64,000 nt of DNA. Origin: Platycnemis pennipes (lineage: Eukaryota > Arthropoda > Insecta > Odonata > Platycnemididae). The first letter of the stretch is position 1. Every line of letters begins with the position of its first letter. The stretch spans positions 103,639,027-103,703,026 of the forward strand of contig OW121856.1 of NCBI GenBank assembly GCA_933228895.1. The letters are read 5' to 3'. The notes under the pieces are model-generated. The model ran no database searches. It was not told where the DNA came from and was given only the letters and a program-made list of their open reading frames with translations. Both the position numbers and the translations under genes were made by a program. This document shows positions 24,800 to 36,539 of this stretch, one piece after another.

Positions 24800-26835
24800 C
24801 AAAAGAAGCCGATGTGTTTCAGCGTCCCTTTTGCTGAAATGTTTCCAGCCGTAAATTAACAACAACAGGCACGCTGCTTGGACCTTTGCGAGATCTAGAA
24901 TACTGTCCTTGCAAGTCTTCAAATGTGACTGCGATTTAAAATGAAATTTCACGTGAATTTTATCCTAAAAATCTCGCGACGGAATATATATTCCGTCATA
25001 TACAAACCTTAAATTCTAATTGAAGTAGGTTTGGACTCTTGGTTGATGGGTAACTTAATATATGTGCAAGTAAATTGTATTCAGCGCTCGAAATCAATGT
25101 AAACATAGCAACTATTGTGTATCGGCAAAGCGAACATAGAATTAATTAGTGCAAAATGCACTATCGTGCCTCATTTAAATCTTCAAAATGTAGAGTAGGT
25201 ATGTAGATATTAAGTGCACAATTTTGGGATTTTCAATATAAGATTGAATTTGGTTTTAAAATATGTTTTGTCAATTGTAACAGATTTATGTATGTACGTT
25301 CAAAAAGAAATATTGAGACGTAAATTAATGTTGATTTAAAAAAAATAAAAGAGGCATTCCGGAGGGAATCATGGTAAATACCGTATATTAAGGGTATAAT
25401 TATTATTAAATTTTTGGTAAATTTTCATGTTGTTGTTGTTGCCTCTGTGGTGCTAGTAGATATATCAGGTTTTTAGAAAAAAAATGGTGCTGAAAATCTT
25501 TTTCATTGTTTCTCAGTTCCTAGGAAAAGGTTTTTTAGCATCTAAATATAAAAGTCACCCTTCGAGCCACTGTGAAGACGCGTGACAGGAGGTGGTAGGT
25601 TATCAATTGATAATGTACCTATATTAATCGTTCTTTTTCACATGATGCATTACATTTTACACTAAAAATTCATTAAATAATTGGCATTTCAAAAATATTT
25701 TTTGGCTTATACTGAAAACCAGCTCTAAGGTTGTTCTGGGACAATTATCACTTCACAAAATTTACTTTCATTAATTCATTTTCCTTAACCATTAATTTAG
25801 AAGTGCAAAAAAATAGTTGTCTGAGCCCATGTGAGCTGAAGGGAACTCTCAAATAGCGGATGTTAATAGTCCCCTCCATGGTGGCCTCATGCACCTTCCT
25901 AGCGTGTTGTTCGACCGACCTTAGCGTCTCTTTTTCTCCACGCTTCGCGCGATCAAAAAGGCGATTGCAACCCTGTAGCGTTTTGAAGGATACACGTACG
26001 CATACCGCAGGATTTTATTATTTGTTTTGAAGCTTTAAAGGTGTATGAACCATATAAATGAATATATCATGTGAAATAAGGAGTAAATAAAGAATAAATG
26101 GTGGTGTAAACTGGGGCAGGCAATTTATATCATGAAGTTAAAACGTGAAGCGATGACATAGAAAAAATAAAAAAAGCATGCTATAATGATGGCAGCATTA
26201 GTCCTAGTTTCCTACCAAAACTGAATGATAAACACTGTCAGGCATTAGGCTGAAATACAGAACGTAAATTTCAAGTCTATTCCACATCTGCTTTACGGTG
26301 ACATTTACGAATATTTGGAGAAGCGAAAAAAATAGAAAGCTAGAGAGAATACTGTAAGGATGGAATTTAAATCTCTCTTGCTAATATAAACTAATGATGA
26401 TTCAAAGTAATTGAGGGATGGAGGACCTATAGATGAGTGTAGAGCACATCCGTAGCCAAGTCGTAGTACTCCTGAAGAAAAATCTTATCTCTACTCTTAA
26501 GCTGACACTGCAGTATTGTATTAAACAATTTAATGTTTTCCGTTGAAAAATCAAAGTTTATATAAAGATATTCTGTCCATGAATAAAATAATATCCTGCA
26601 TAAGCTGAGGTTATTTAGTTCCATATGCTTTGTGCATGCATACCTAGCAAAAACATTATATTATCATGAATTTACATATTTTAGTCTGATTATAACTAAA
26701 ATAGAAATGGGGACTAAACCAAAAATTAACCGTATCTCAAGACCCATTGGTCAGATGAAGACAATCACGTTAAGGATGAGGGAAGAAAGGGAACTCGTAT
26801 CAGATACATGGAGCAAGTAGTTAGTACCGTTTATA
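24800..26835. other. AT-rich non-coding sequence
   Basis: No gene or repeat family is recognised. The minus-strand frames at 24770-24952 and 26427-26624 lack any signature. Confidence 0.5.
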
Positions 26836-26840
26836 GGTAA

Positions 26841-27135
26841 AAGGGTCGTATTGGTGCAGTGTTTAGAGCTCTGATCTCTCATCAATAGGGCCCGGGTTTG
26901 AATCTTAGGAGAAATGGAGATTTTTGTTGCTAAGTGTTCTTTACTTGAATTCCTTGTGAAGAGCATTTCAAGCCTATTGCTCCATCAATTTGACGGGATG
27001 TAAAGTCGTGATCCCTTTGGCGCCTTTCATCAATGAGGTCGTCTTATGGCAACGCAGGTTTCTTTTATCCAGTCTTAAGATCCTCTAAGGCCGTGGACAG
27101 ACTTTAAACCACAGATGATGATGATGATATGACAG
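26841..27135 (+). mobile_element. tRNA-derived SINE related to family A
   Basis: The head has ttggtgcagtgtttagagct (A box) and gcccgggtttgaatctt (B box). The body shares the cctttggcgcctt feature with family A, and the 3' end is a gatgatgatgatat tail at about 27115-27130. It appears close to full length. No target-site duplication could be seen. Confidence 0.7.
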
Positions 27136-27509
27136 ATGATGATGAAGGAAAAGATTGAACTATATAAGACTTTATAAAGATGAATATTCTAGCATATGAG
27201 GAAATTGAGTTGTGGACTGTGTGAAACCAATATTGGGATTATTTGCCTAAGGATGGATTATAAATCTGGACTGCTGAAAAATCTCTGACTCTGAATACAA
27301 CTTAAATAACACGTGAGGGCATAGCTTTTAATCTTTTAATCAAATGCACCTAGTGCGAGACTTGATGGCTCATATCCTGGCATATACCCACGAAGGACGG
27401 TACTCTGTAATTTGGATTGGACTGCACGTTTTGAGGCGCGTTCTGCAGATGTAGGTCCTACATGACAGAGATGAATGAGGGATAAAGAGAGAGAGGCTAT
27501 TTAAAAATG

Positions 27510-27745
27510 GAATTGGTTGGTTTGGTGGCTACAATACTGGCCTCCTATCCCGAAGGCACGGGTTCAAATCCCCGTCTAAGCGGATTTTTCATTGGAATGC
27601 CAGTGCCTATTTGAGGAGAATATTATAGAGTTGAGCCGTTGTCCCCTTGGTGACTTCCGTTAGGACCAGGCTAATGTCGTCGACGGATTTCTCTCCACCC
27701 TTCCCCCGTTCCTGAAAACTCCAACCTTTACCTAGCTATACACCA
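27510..27745 (+). mobile_element. tRNA-SINE family A, plus-strand copy
   Basis: The head shows ggttggtttggtggctacaa (A box) and cacgggttcaaatccccg (B box), the best-preserved B box of the family here. The body follows in the order seen, reversed, at 1612 and 8354: ggatttttcattggaatgcc, gttgtccccttggtg, gacggatttctctccaccct, then cctttaccta as tail. Confidence 0.8.
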
Positions 27746-27849
27746 CAGGCAGTTTGACACAAACGGTTTTATTTCCCGGTCACCTTCCCTTAAATAACGA
27801 CAGCAGCATCGGCTGAAAAGTTAAAGTCGGGAGTATTTTAAAGGGAACA

Positions 27850-28330
27850 GGAAGACTCAAATGTTCTCTCTCTCTCCCCCCTTCTCTCCTCCCAATCCCT
27901 CGGAGGCGGCGTTACTTGAAGGGTACTTGGTTTGAGTGTGTATGTGCGCGAGGGAGGGATGTTGACTGCGTGTGGTCGGAAGGGTGGATTTCAGTGTCTG
28001 ATAATGATTCGCCGCGAAATGTGGGACATGGGCGGAGGGGGCAGAAGGGGAGGGGTGCAAGAGGGGTCGGATGGGTGCGGCAGGGTGCGGAAAGTCGCTT
28101 TCGGCACGAGGAATGGGGGAGGGGCGCTAGGAAAAGGTAGAGGAGCGGCAGAAAATAATTTATGACGGAGCGGAGAGTGTGAGGGAAAGAAGGGAATGAA
28201 AGGAAGAGTAGGAGAGGAAGACAGAGATAACGAAAGGAGGGATGGAGAGAGGATGAGAACACAATGAGGAAGAGAAGGATAGGAGATGGAGGAGGAAGAG
28301 GAAATGAGGTTAAAGCGACGAAGATTGGAA
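27850..28330. other. Pyrimidine-to-purine tract
   Basis: A short C/T run (27860-27890) is followed by a G/A-rich plus strand to about 28330. Long frames on both strands (27857-28262 and 28264-28665) follow this bias and show arginine/glycine or serine/proline low complexity. No gene is called. Confidence 0.5.
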
Positions 28331-28834
28331 AAGCGCGTCGGGGTCTAATTGTGGCCCGAAATTATATTCTGATGGATCAACACAACGGGCGAGAGATGAT
28401 TTACCGACAGGAATGCATCCATCGTCCCGGAATGCATTCATTATTAAATCCCGTGCCGTGTCTAATTGCATGCCTTTGTGGGAAGCAATCTCTTTACACC
28501 TTGCCGACTTCTTGCATCGCATTTCACTACGCTGGTGCCATTTCCGCAACCAACCATGGCTCACGCGATGGAATAAATATTCAAAAGAGGAATGAATTTT
28601 GTTGTTCCACCGTTGAAAATTTTCTAAAGTTCTTTAAATACCCTAATACTTCCTCATATTATTAAAGGGACAATACATACTTATTTAATGTACCTGAAAG
28701 AAGTCTTTATGAGCTCATTGTGTGCGAGTTACCTGTAGAATGCCAGGACAAAGATAATTGTTTTTTGCATGACGATAAACATGAGATATAAGGGCAAGCA
28801 TTAGCCATGGCGTTTATGTAATTGAAATTAGATA

Positions 28835-29000
28835 GTTGATGAACGGGAGAAAAAATACTTTGCTGGTCCACAGGATAGAATTTTTATTTCGATACAGCGT
28901 TTCATCATCTGCCAGGTGATAATATGCTGTATCGAAACCGGTCGCAATACAAATTCTATCCTCTGGACCAGAAAGTATTTTTTTCTCCCCTGTGTTCACC
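28835..29000. repeat. Foldback element
   Basis: The left arm (gggagaaaaaatacttt, ctggtccacaggatagaatt, tttcgatacagc) is the imperfect reverse complement of the right arm (gctgtatcgaaa, aaattctatcctctggacca, aaagtatttttttctccc), with about 20 unpaired bases in the middle. The right arm has an 8-base insertion around ccggtcgc. The minus-strand frame across it (28814-29002) follows from the palindrome and shows no domain. Confidence 0.8.
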
Positions 29001-29762
29001 ATGAAGGAATTCTACACTTAGATAGATGATATTTCACCAATCGCAATAGAAATTTATTGACTACTTATCTATGGTGACATTTCTAAATGTTTCCATTTTC
29101 TGGCTCAACCCTGCTGTAGTTCAGCATCCCTCCCTAAATGGTCTTATCAAACATCATTCTCTTCCTCTATTCTCCGGAATTCTACCCCTCTATGGTAGCC
29201 TTTCAGTAAGCTATTCTCCAACTGGTCTATACAACTGTTCTACTTCCTTCTTCCTCTCTTCCATGCTCAAGCCAAACGTTTCCTCTTTACTTCTTTTTCA
29301 CCCGTCTTATCTCTGCCTCAGAAAACACCAGTATTTTCTATTTTACTTTCAAAGGTTTCATATTTTTCCACCATTTATTTTCATTTTACCCTCAGTCGCC
29401 ACAGGAGCGAATGGAAGGGAATGGTCACTATCACCAGCTGTTCAATTGATTTTAGTTGAATTATTTATTCCTAATGAAATTAAATGATAGCTCATAAGAT
29501 CATCAGATTTCAGGAGAGGAGAAAAATAAAATTTCCTTTGAAGAAAGAAGTATATTGTGATATTAAAAAACTGGAATCAGAGAGAAGAAAATACCTGAGA
29601 ATGATGTATCTTTGTTTCCGCGCCATACAATTCCATACCATGCTTATGTAAATCTTTTCACTAGCCGTATCTTTACATGCTGCCTAACGAATAAATATAA
29701 TAATGCGAATTATTACACAGTAATGCGAAATATGTTTTATTGAGATTTATTTTCTTTTTTAG

Positions 29763-29831
29763 CTGCTACAAAATACGTATTTCCGGAGAAAGACTGGGAG
29801 GATACAATGAGACAAGCTGACGAACTTCAGG
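29763..29831 (+). CDS. Candidate internal exon of an unidentified host gene
   Basis: A 69-base stretch is open throughout and flanked by strong splice-site sequences: a pyrimidine tract with acceptor (tttattttcttttttag) ending at 29762, and a donor (cttcagg|gtgagt) after 29831. Read with two leading bases and one trailing base it is a symmetric phase 1-1 exon. It encodes 22 residues, rich in acidic and basic side chains, running from ATKYVFPEKDW to MRQADELQ. Unlike the window's other open frames it lies in balanced, non-repetitive sequence. I do not recognise the protein. A symmetric micro-exon far from any other exon would fit a cassette exon in a long intron; that is inference. Confidence 0.5.
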
Positions 29832-31359
29832 GTGAGTGTTTGTGTGTAAATAATATCTAATTATCGCATGAAACCTCATTGATACTCCATTTTTTCACCT
29901 TTAAACCTTATGGTGTCAAGAAAATAAATAGTTTTACATCTTTGAGGTATTGGCCAAGTGAATGCTCTGTTCTCATTGTATCTCTATTTAGACTCTTCTC
30001 GTGTATTTTCATCCTAATACGACTTTTCTATTGAAGGTGGTTCGTGTAAATTTCAGCGGCGTAAACTCAATTACTGTTATTTAAGTTTAGGTTTATAGCT
30101 TCTCAGGTGATTAGTGAAATTTAAAGGTCTAATTATTTCATTATTTGCCAAAAAAACTCATAAAAGTTCGTTGTCAAAGGAAATAAGTAATGATTTATTT
30201 TTTTACATAAGTATCAATGTCTGATTTTGCCCTGATTATGCTGCTGGTGGATAATAAATGTTTATTAACAGGCTGTAAATCTTTGAATACTTGAATATAA
30301 GTCACAGTGATGCTGCAGAGTTGAATAAACAAAAAATTTCATATTCAAAAGGAGAGAGCGTAGAATGCTCGTTCGCCCAGATTCAAATTTGTGCTATTCT
30401 TCTCAATCATTAAAATCCTATTTAATATATTATAATCTTCCTATTTACCTTCCTATTTGTTCATACTGCTGAAAAATGTTAAAAGAACAGAAAGAAATGG
30501 CTAAGTCGTCACGATGAGGAAATTATTTTAATGGGAAAAATGCACGATCCTTTTCCGGTAAATGTTAATGTCTAATATTCTGTTATGTGCCTTTTGAGAA
30601 CAAAATGCCATATAAGTATTAATATTCAAAATCTCTTCCACTATTATTTTTGAATTCTCAATGAATTACAACAGTGAATAGCAGTCATTATCTCAGGTAA
30701 TACGTAGTTGCATATTTTAAGGGATTATTTTTTTTTTTCGTTTACCACTGTTAATTGGTTATCTGGCTGGCCTAGAATCTTCAATATTAAATTATGGTCT
30801 CGATATCTTTCTTTCCCACCTTTTTATGACAGCATATGGAAGACTGTGCTTTCAAATCTCTCTCTTAATCAGGATGGGCGAATGCCAAAATTCTACGATT
30901 ACTATCATGTCCCTCCAATGAGCGGATTTAACGATGCGAGCCATCATTCAGAAATATTATCAGAAATATATTTCACGTTCCGTTTCTAATAATCAACTAG
31001 ACTCTTTTTCTCATGGTTATTTTCCAGTTTTAAAACATTTTCAGTATACCGTTAAGGCTAGAGGAGCTTAATAAATGAGTTATGTAAATGATGAATGAGA
31101 AATAGAGAAAACTCAGATTAAAATGTGGGAAGAAAATGGATTGAAGTTGAACTTTATGATTAAAAATGACGTGACATACGGTACGCCGTATGGTTTCACG
31201 TGCATTGCTATCCTTTACACTAACACATTTTCTTGATTTTGCAACTAATATTGCTAGTAGTTAATTCAAAAATAGTTTATGAATATTTTAATTTTCATAT
31301 TTGTCAACGATCATGAAACTTCAAACTTATACACTGTGACCTTATAGTAGTGTGGCACG
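29832..31359. other. AT-rich non-coding sequence, possibly intron
   Basis: No gene is recognised. If the exon call at 29763-29831 is right this is intronic. The frame at 30708-30989 has no family signature. Confidence 0.5.
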
Positions 31360-31882
31360 GCCGATAATGGAATAAAATGGAACGACCAAGTGACAAACGA
31401 AAAAATCATATGAATATTATTTAATTTCTTTCCATTACCACCGAAAACGGCTCATATGGTCATTTACATCGGGGTATTTATCAATTAACATCGGACGAGC
31501 ACACGCATCCATAGTGGTGAAAATACTATTCAGGTGGGACTCGAACCCGGGATCCTTAAATTAGCAGGCGTGGACTTAACCACGCCTCCACCGGAGCCGA
31601 CAACATTGGGGGGAAAGAGAAGTCTTCCAAAAATTTGAAAAGAGGACGGATAACATAATCGGCAATATCTTGAGAAATGATAGTCCGATGATGAAAATCG
31701 GTGAGGGGCAAGTGAACGTAAAGAATGAATAAGCCATCGTAAGAGATATATAGATCAAGTGGTGAAGGATGTAAAAGAGAGGAATTATCTAATAATGAAG
31801 AGATTAGCCGAAGAAGAATCGAATGAAGAGCTCTGTCAAACAAATCTTACGATTGATGAATTGTGGTGATGATACACAACAA
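31360..31882 (+). mobile_element. RTE-type LINE relic split by a SINE
   Basis: The left part (about 31360-31408) reads KWNDQVTNEK, the family's WTDRVTNEE motif. The right part resumes near 31603 with GGKRSLPK and continues in broken frames through the IGNILRND-like and KDVKERNYLIMKRLAE-like stretches to ctctgtcaaacaaatctta at 31831-31849. The gap is filled by the SINE at 31410-31598. Compared with the copy at 32525 the reading frame has several stops and shifts. Confidence 0.7.
31410..31598 (-). mobile_element. tRNA-derived SINE, family B, copy 1 (nested in LINE)
   Basis: On the minus strand the head reads ggaggcgtggttaagtccac (A-box region) and cccgggttcgagtcccacc (B box). The body then holds gcgtgtgctcgtccgatg and gagccgttttcggtgg. 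The copy at 59045-59191 has the same order (tgtgagtgtgtgctgtatg, aagccgttttacacggt). It sits inside the RTE relic, so it arrived later. Confidence 0.7.
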
Positions 31883-32524
31883 TATATAATTTAACTAGAC
31901 TCAATTTCAATTCAACCAATATACGCTTTGGAGTCAATATTTACTGCCAAGAAAACTTCACTGTTTTAACCAACCCTTGGTTATAAGGACTAAGTGATAA
32001 TTTTCAAGGCAATTGAAAAGCAACGGTATTTAGTTTGATAATATTTGGATTTCATGATTAGAGTAAGAAAGGCAGCAGGAAAGATATGGGAGGCAAAGGA
32101 TACAGAAGCTGAATTCATGATGAATTAAAGGAATAATATAATTATTCCATTGAATTACATTTTGCCTCTAGGGGAAAAAAGAAAAAGCCTCGTGATTAAA
32201 TTTAGAAAAAAAAGAGGGAAGCGTAGCAAATAAATCGCATTTCTGAGACCTGACTCGGCACTGAATACTGATTTCACTTCCTTCAACGGACGAAAACGTT
32301 TTCAAGTTTTGCATGTGGAGCGTTGAATTCACTGGCATGCGTGGCGACATACTTTATTTTTTAGATAAACTTGGACACACTTCTAATATGACAAAAGAGA
32401 CAAGGCCAGGAAAACGAATATACATTTTGTTGTGATAACGGACAAATTAAAATCCGAAAATATATTTTTACCCTCCGTTTTGTAATGCTAATTTGGGATT
32501 TATCTTAACTTGAATAAGATCTAA

Positions 32525-33125
32525 GAAAGCAAAATTTTGAGGAGGCTGAAAAGTACTGTTATCTGGGAAGCCGAGTAACAAGCGATGGATGATGTAAAAC
32601 TGTAAATTGTTTCTATAGTTTCCTAGGAAAACGGCATTTTTACCAAAAAAGATTCTGCTTAGAGCTGTAAATATATAAAGGAAAAAGTAAGGAAACATTC
32701 CATCTGAGCATATTTCTGGGGCATGCAACAATATGATAGTAAATCATGGACGATAATGGCAGCGGAGAAGTTACGGGCGAAGAGTATTCGAAATGCAATA
32801 CTCAGAAAATTGATGATGATCAAATGGATCGACCGAGTGACAAATGAAGATGTCTTAAGATGAGTTGGAGAAAAGGAGGTCTGCTGAAAACTCTAAAACG
32901 AAGACGGGACAACTTAATCAGCGATATTTTAAGACACGATGGCCTGATAAAGACTATCGTCGAGGGAAAAATAAGCAGAAAGAATGGAAATGGTAGGCCT
33001 CGTAGGATATGTGATATATGGAACAAGTTGTAAAGGATGCAAAAGAGAAAAATTGCAATAATATGAAGAGGTTGGCCAATCGAGTGGAGGGCTGCGTCAA
33101 ACCAATCTTAGGATTTTTGACTGAA
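32525..33125 (+). mobile_element. RTE-type LINE, C-terminal part of the RT frame
   Basis: Starting near 32536 the frame reads EEAEKYCYLGSRVTSDG, the YLGS motif of the RT thumb region. A divergent stretch follows. From about 32790 come IRNAILRKLMMIKWIDRVTN (IKWTDRVTNE-type motif), EKRRSAENSKTKTGQL or, one frame over, the RRRDNLI-GHIL-HDG series, then RPRRICDIWNKL and the KDAKEKNCNNMKRLANR ending with WRAASNQS. Stops and frameshifts separate these blocks, and the whole endonuclease and catalytic RT domain are missing. It is the longest of the RTE relics here and the reference for the others. Confidence 0.75.
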
Positions 33126-33129
33126 CCAA

Positions 33130-35019
33130 ATGCATCATTTTAAATTAATTGACCAGCAATAACCTTCATATATAAAAACGCTTTGAAAATATCCACAGAA
33201 AGTTAAGCTATTATCCATATAAATCATCTTTTTAAGTGTCATTTTTGGTGAAATAAAGGCTGATATAAGTAGTGTCAACAAGCTTGGTGTATTATGTTAA
33301 AAATCGTTTTTCCTCCCAGGGTCGTACAAGATAGTCGTTTGATGTCGATACCATCTCTGAAGAAATCAAAAAGAGTTCAGGGCCAAATATTTTTTTTTCC
33401 TTTCGCGATCTCTCTTTATCGAAAAATGGCAATCGAGAGAACGAAATATCTTGCGAGAGAGATGTATATAAAACTTTAAGATGAACGATGGTTGATTAGT
33501 AGGAGAAACTACGGCGGTATTGAAGTAGGAATGTTTGGGGGTGGAAACGAATGGAACGAATTTGGCGGGGTATATGTGTGGAGAGGGAGAAGCGATGCAG
33601 GGCCCAAAGCAACCGGTGTGTGTACATTTGGATGGACGGAAGGCGAGGTAAAGGCGAGGTGCGACGGACGGTCGCACCGTGGAGGGAAGGGATCCCTTTT
33701 AATCCCTTTGCATCAAGATTAATTCCGGATGGTAATCGGTATGCATCGTAGGTCCTCCTTTCGCCCTTAAGTGCCTACAAAGATGGCTGACGGGGGGCAC
33801 CCGCCAGTTGAAAGAGTTCCCGTTTTATATACGTACATAAAAATTAAAGGTTGAGGAGATATGGAGTGGACTGGAGGAATGGGAAGAAGAAGAGAAGGAA
33901 AGAGAAATTTGAGAAATTGGGGAGGATGAAAGAAAAGTCATAATTAGCAGAGTTCTCCATTCCTTCCTTTCCCATCTTCCCTCTTCCGTTCCCCCCATGT
34001 TCCTCCCTCCCATCCCCTCTCGCACTCTTTCTCGACTCTCGTTTCTACTCTCTTGCCACTTCCCACCCTTTGCCGTGCTCCCTTTTTCTCCGCCCACCTG
34101 CCTCTTCCAGGGCACAGACACTCCTGAGTTAAAAGCACGCCTTGTTAAACAGCGCACGCAAGAAAGACTTCGGCACCAGCGGGTTGGGACGAGAGCGTAT
34201 CTCTCACACAAAGTCGAGAGACTTTCCCGCCCCCTCGTGTATTTTTTTTAGTTTTATTCCATTCCTGCTCGTCGCCTTGGCAGTGTTTGAGGGTTTTAAG
34301 ATGAAGGTATTGCCTGAATTAAACATCAGTCTGAGCCTCCTTTCCTTCTCCTCTTTCTACTTCTCTCTCTCTCAATATCCCTCTCTCGTTCATGTCTATC
34401 TCATCCAGTGGGGAGGCCCCTTTTATATTTGGCCCTAATTGGTTAATTCGCGGATCGACGTTACATTAGCAAGAGAGAGACAGAGGATGAAGTCCCAAAA
34501 TTATGGTTCTTTTCCGTTTGTAACCCTTGAAATGTAAAAGCTTATGCAATTTCAGGTTTCATCAGAAACTGTTCCGTTTCGGTGATTACCATATTTCTCG
34601 ACCTGAGTTGGAAAAAAAAACTCTTAATGGGTATTCGTTTCACACGTTCATCAAACTATTTAAACCTTTTCGTGTTGCGCTACCCCAAAAGTTTCTGACC
34701 AGGAAGTTGAATTAGCTGAGAGTTAAAAGTAGGAATATATTTTTTCTTTAAGAAGGCGACGTTGGTGAACGTTAAAAATAATAATCAGTATTAAAACTTC
34801 TCTGAATACACATGAAACTAAGTTTTAGTGGCTAATTTTATCCTGTGATTTACTTTTCCACCCTTAATTTATTTTCTCTGTGATATTTCCATATATCACT
34901 TGCAAAAACAGCAAATTAAGATTTAATTTTGTTACCTTGACCTTGTAAAAATGGAGTACAGGTCATGTTTTTAGAATAACGATATGTACTCACTTCTAAA
35001 TATACATTTTGCACACCTC
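33130..35019. other. Non-coding sequence with paired purine and pyrimidine tracts
   Basis: No gene is recognised. At 33840-33945 the plus strand is purine-rich, then at 33950-34110 it is pyrimidine-rich, giving a weak mirror-inverted arrangement. A second pyrimidine tract lies at 34335-34400. The frames here, including 33825-34211 and 33997-34251, follow this bias. Confidence 0.5.
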
Positions 35020-35455
35020 ATATCATTATTATTTCCGAGTTCTCTACAGCTTTTTTCCTTCTCTTGCACTATCTTGTCCTCGCCTCATTTTCATTCCAAT
35101 CTTCAATTCCCATCTGCTTCTTTCTCATGTCAAGGTTGACTTGCTTCAATCAGTCTTCTGGTTGTTGACCTCTTTTTCTCCTCTGAAGTGATTGCTGGTA
35201 GAGTACCCTCTTAGGCCAATGCCTGTGGTCCTTCATACTTATTACGTGTCCATATCGTTGCATGCGACCTCTACATCTCCAACAATATTTTTTCTACCAG
35301 CATCATTATCCGGATCATTCGTAAAGTGATTCTTTCTAATTTTGCTATTATGCAGTTTTTTCTCAGAAAAATGGACCTCTAAGACTTTTGATCTCTTCAT
35401 CTCTTCGGGACGATTCCCAATGTTTCTACTCCATAAAGTACTCTTCATATTTTTT
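35020..35455 (-). mobile_element. LINE relic, reverse transcriptase C-terminal region
   Basis: On the minus strand, in changing frames, the sequence gives TLYGVETLGIV (family: LLYG-ETW), KNCIIAKLERITL, then RRCMQRYGHVISM (R-YGHV motif), LPKRVL-like KRVLYQQ, RKRGQQPE, and LKQVNLDMRKKQMGIEDW (family: W-DQVKEDL---G-DW). This order is diagnostic of non-LTR RT C-termini, but the copy is full of frameshifts and stops. It belongs to a different LINE lineage from the RTE copies beside it. Confidence 0.6.
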
Positions 35456-35879
35456 GTTCTATTTATGCTAACGACGCCATGATTTCCGTTTCTCGTCGGA
35501 ATTCTGTCTCAGAGTGCTACATCAGAAATGCATCTTCCGCCTCGACCTAATTTTTCCCCTGTCCCTCAGCAGTCTTCTCAGACGGTGGGAGCGAGTGCTC
35601 AGGTGACATGACACATCTTCCTTTAAGAAAAACTTCTTTAATCACCTAGTGCGCAACATTCCGGCTTCTTCGTATATTCTTTTCGGCTCTATTCCCTCGA
35701 GCAAACATGCGTCTCGCAAAGCAACTGTCTTTCTTCCTTTGGAAGCACTCCATGCCTACCGATATCTCCCACGCTTTCCTCCACCGAAGTCAGCCCAGGC
35801 TTTTTTCCCCGCTTCATTCGATTCAGGCCTCGCTGTAATCACTGCCTCCTTTTTTTCGTACGACGTTTCGCGTCCTGAC

Positions 35880-36470
35880 GCACCTTCTTCCCCTCCCCCC
35901 CTCTCTGACCTCCTCCCTCACCTTGACTCACCTCGTCTTACCTCAGACCCCTCCGCCTCCATCGCCCGAAGGCATTTTCTCCCATCTTACTCTTCCTCCA
36001 TCTTTTTCCTCAGTTAATAAGCCAGGGTATCACTCCCTCAATCTCGCAACACCATGCCACTCCCTGGAATTCGTTCTCTTTTCTCCGCCTGACCCCTTGC
36101 TAAAAACTTCTCCTCTGCTTAGGCTACACACTTTTTTTATGTCTTTTTCATCCTCTCCACCCTCTCTTGTCGGTTTTTCCCTCTCTTCCTCCCTCAACCT
36201 CCATCCTCTCCACTCTGCCCAACAACCTCTCCCTTCCCTCGCCGCCCCTCGACAAAATCCCAATTATCCAAATTTCGTTCGCTCTGGCGGTGATGCGAGG
36301 CGTTGGATCCGTTTCTCCTTTCCCTCTCTTGCTTATTATTCCATCTCACTTCAATCTTACGACCTGTCTAACTTTATATTCCCTCCCCCGATCTCGCCCC
36401 CGTCTCTCATGCTTCTCCCTCACTCTCATTATATCCTATCGTCTTCTTCATTCGTCCTCGCGTAGGATAA
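35880..36470. other. Pyrimidine-rich tract
   Basis: The plus strand is dominated by C and T for about 590 bases. It contains the longest frame in the window (35923-36465), which overlaps others in all phases and is serine/proline/leucine low complexity. No gene is called. Confidence 0.55.
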
Positions 36471-36539
36471 GGATGAGAAAGTGGGATGTGCCCTCTGGCT
36501 TTTCTTATTCTTTGCCTTTTTCTGCTAGCGTTCTTCTGA

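Noticed and set aside
28814..29002. 62-residue minus-strand frame
   Set aside because: It spans a foldback element and reads through both arms; no protein signature.
35923..36465. The longest open frame, 180 residues, plus strand
   Set aside because: It lies in a C/T-rich tract, overlaps other frames in other phases and on the minus strand, and is serine/proline/leucine low complexity with no domain.
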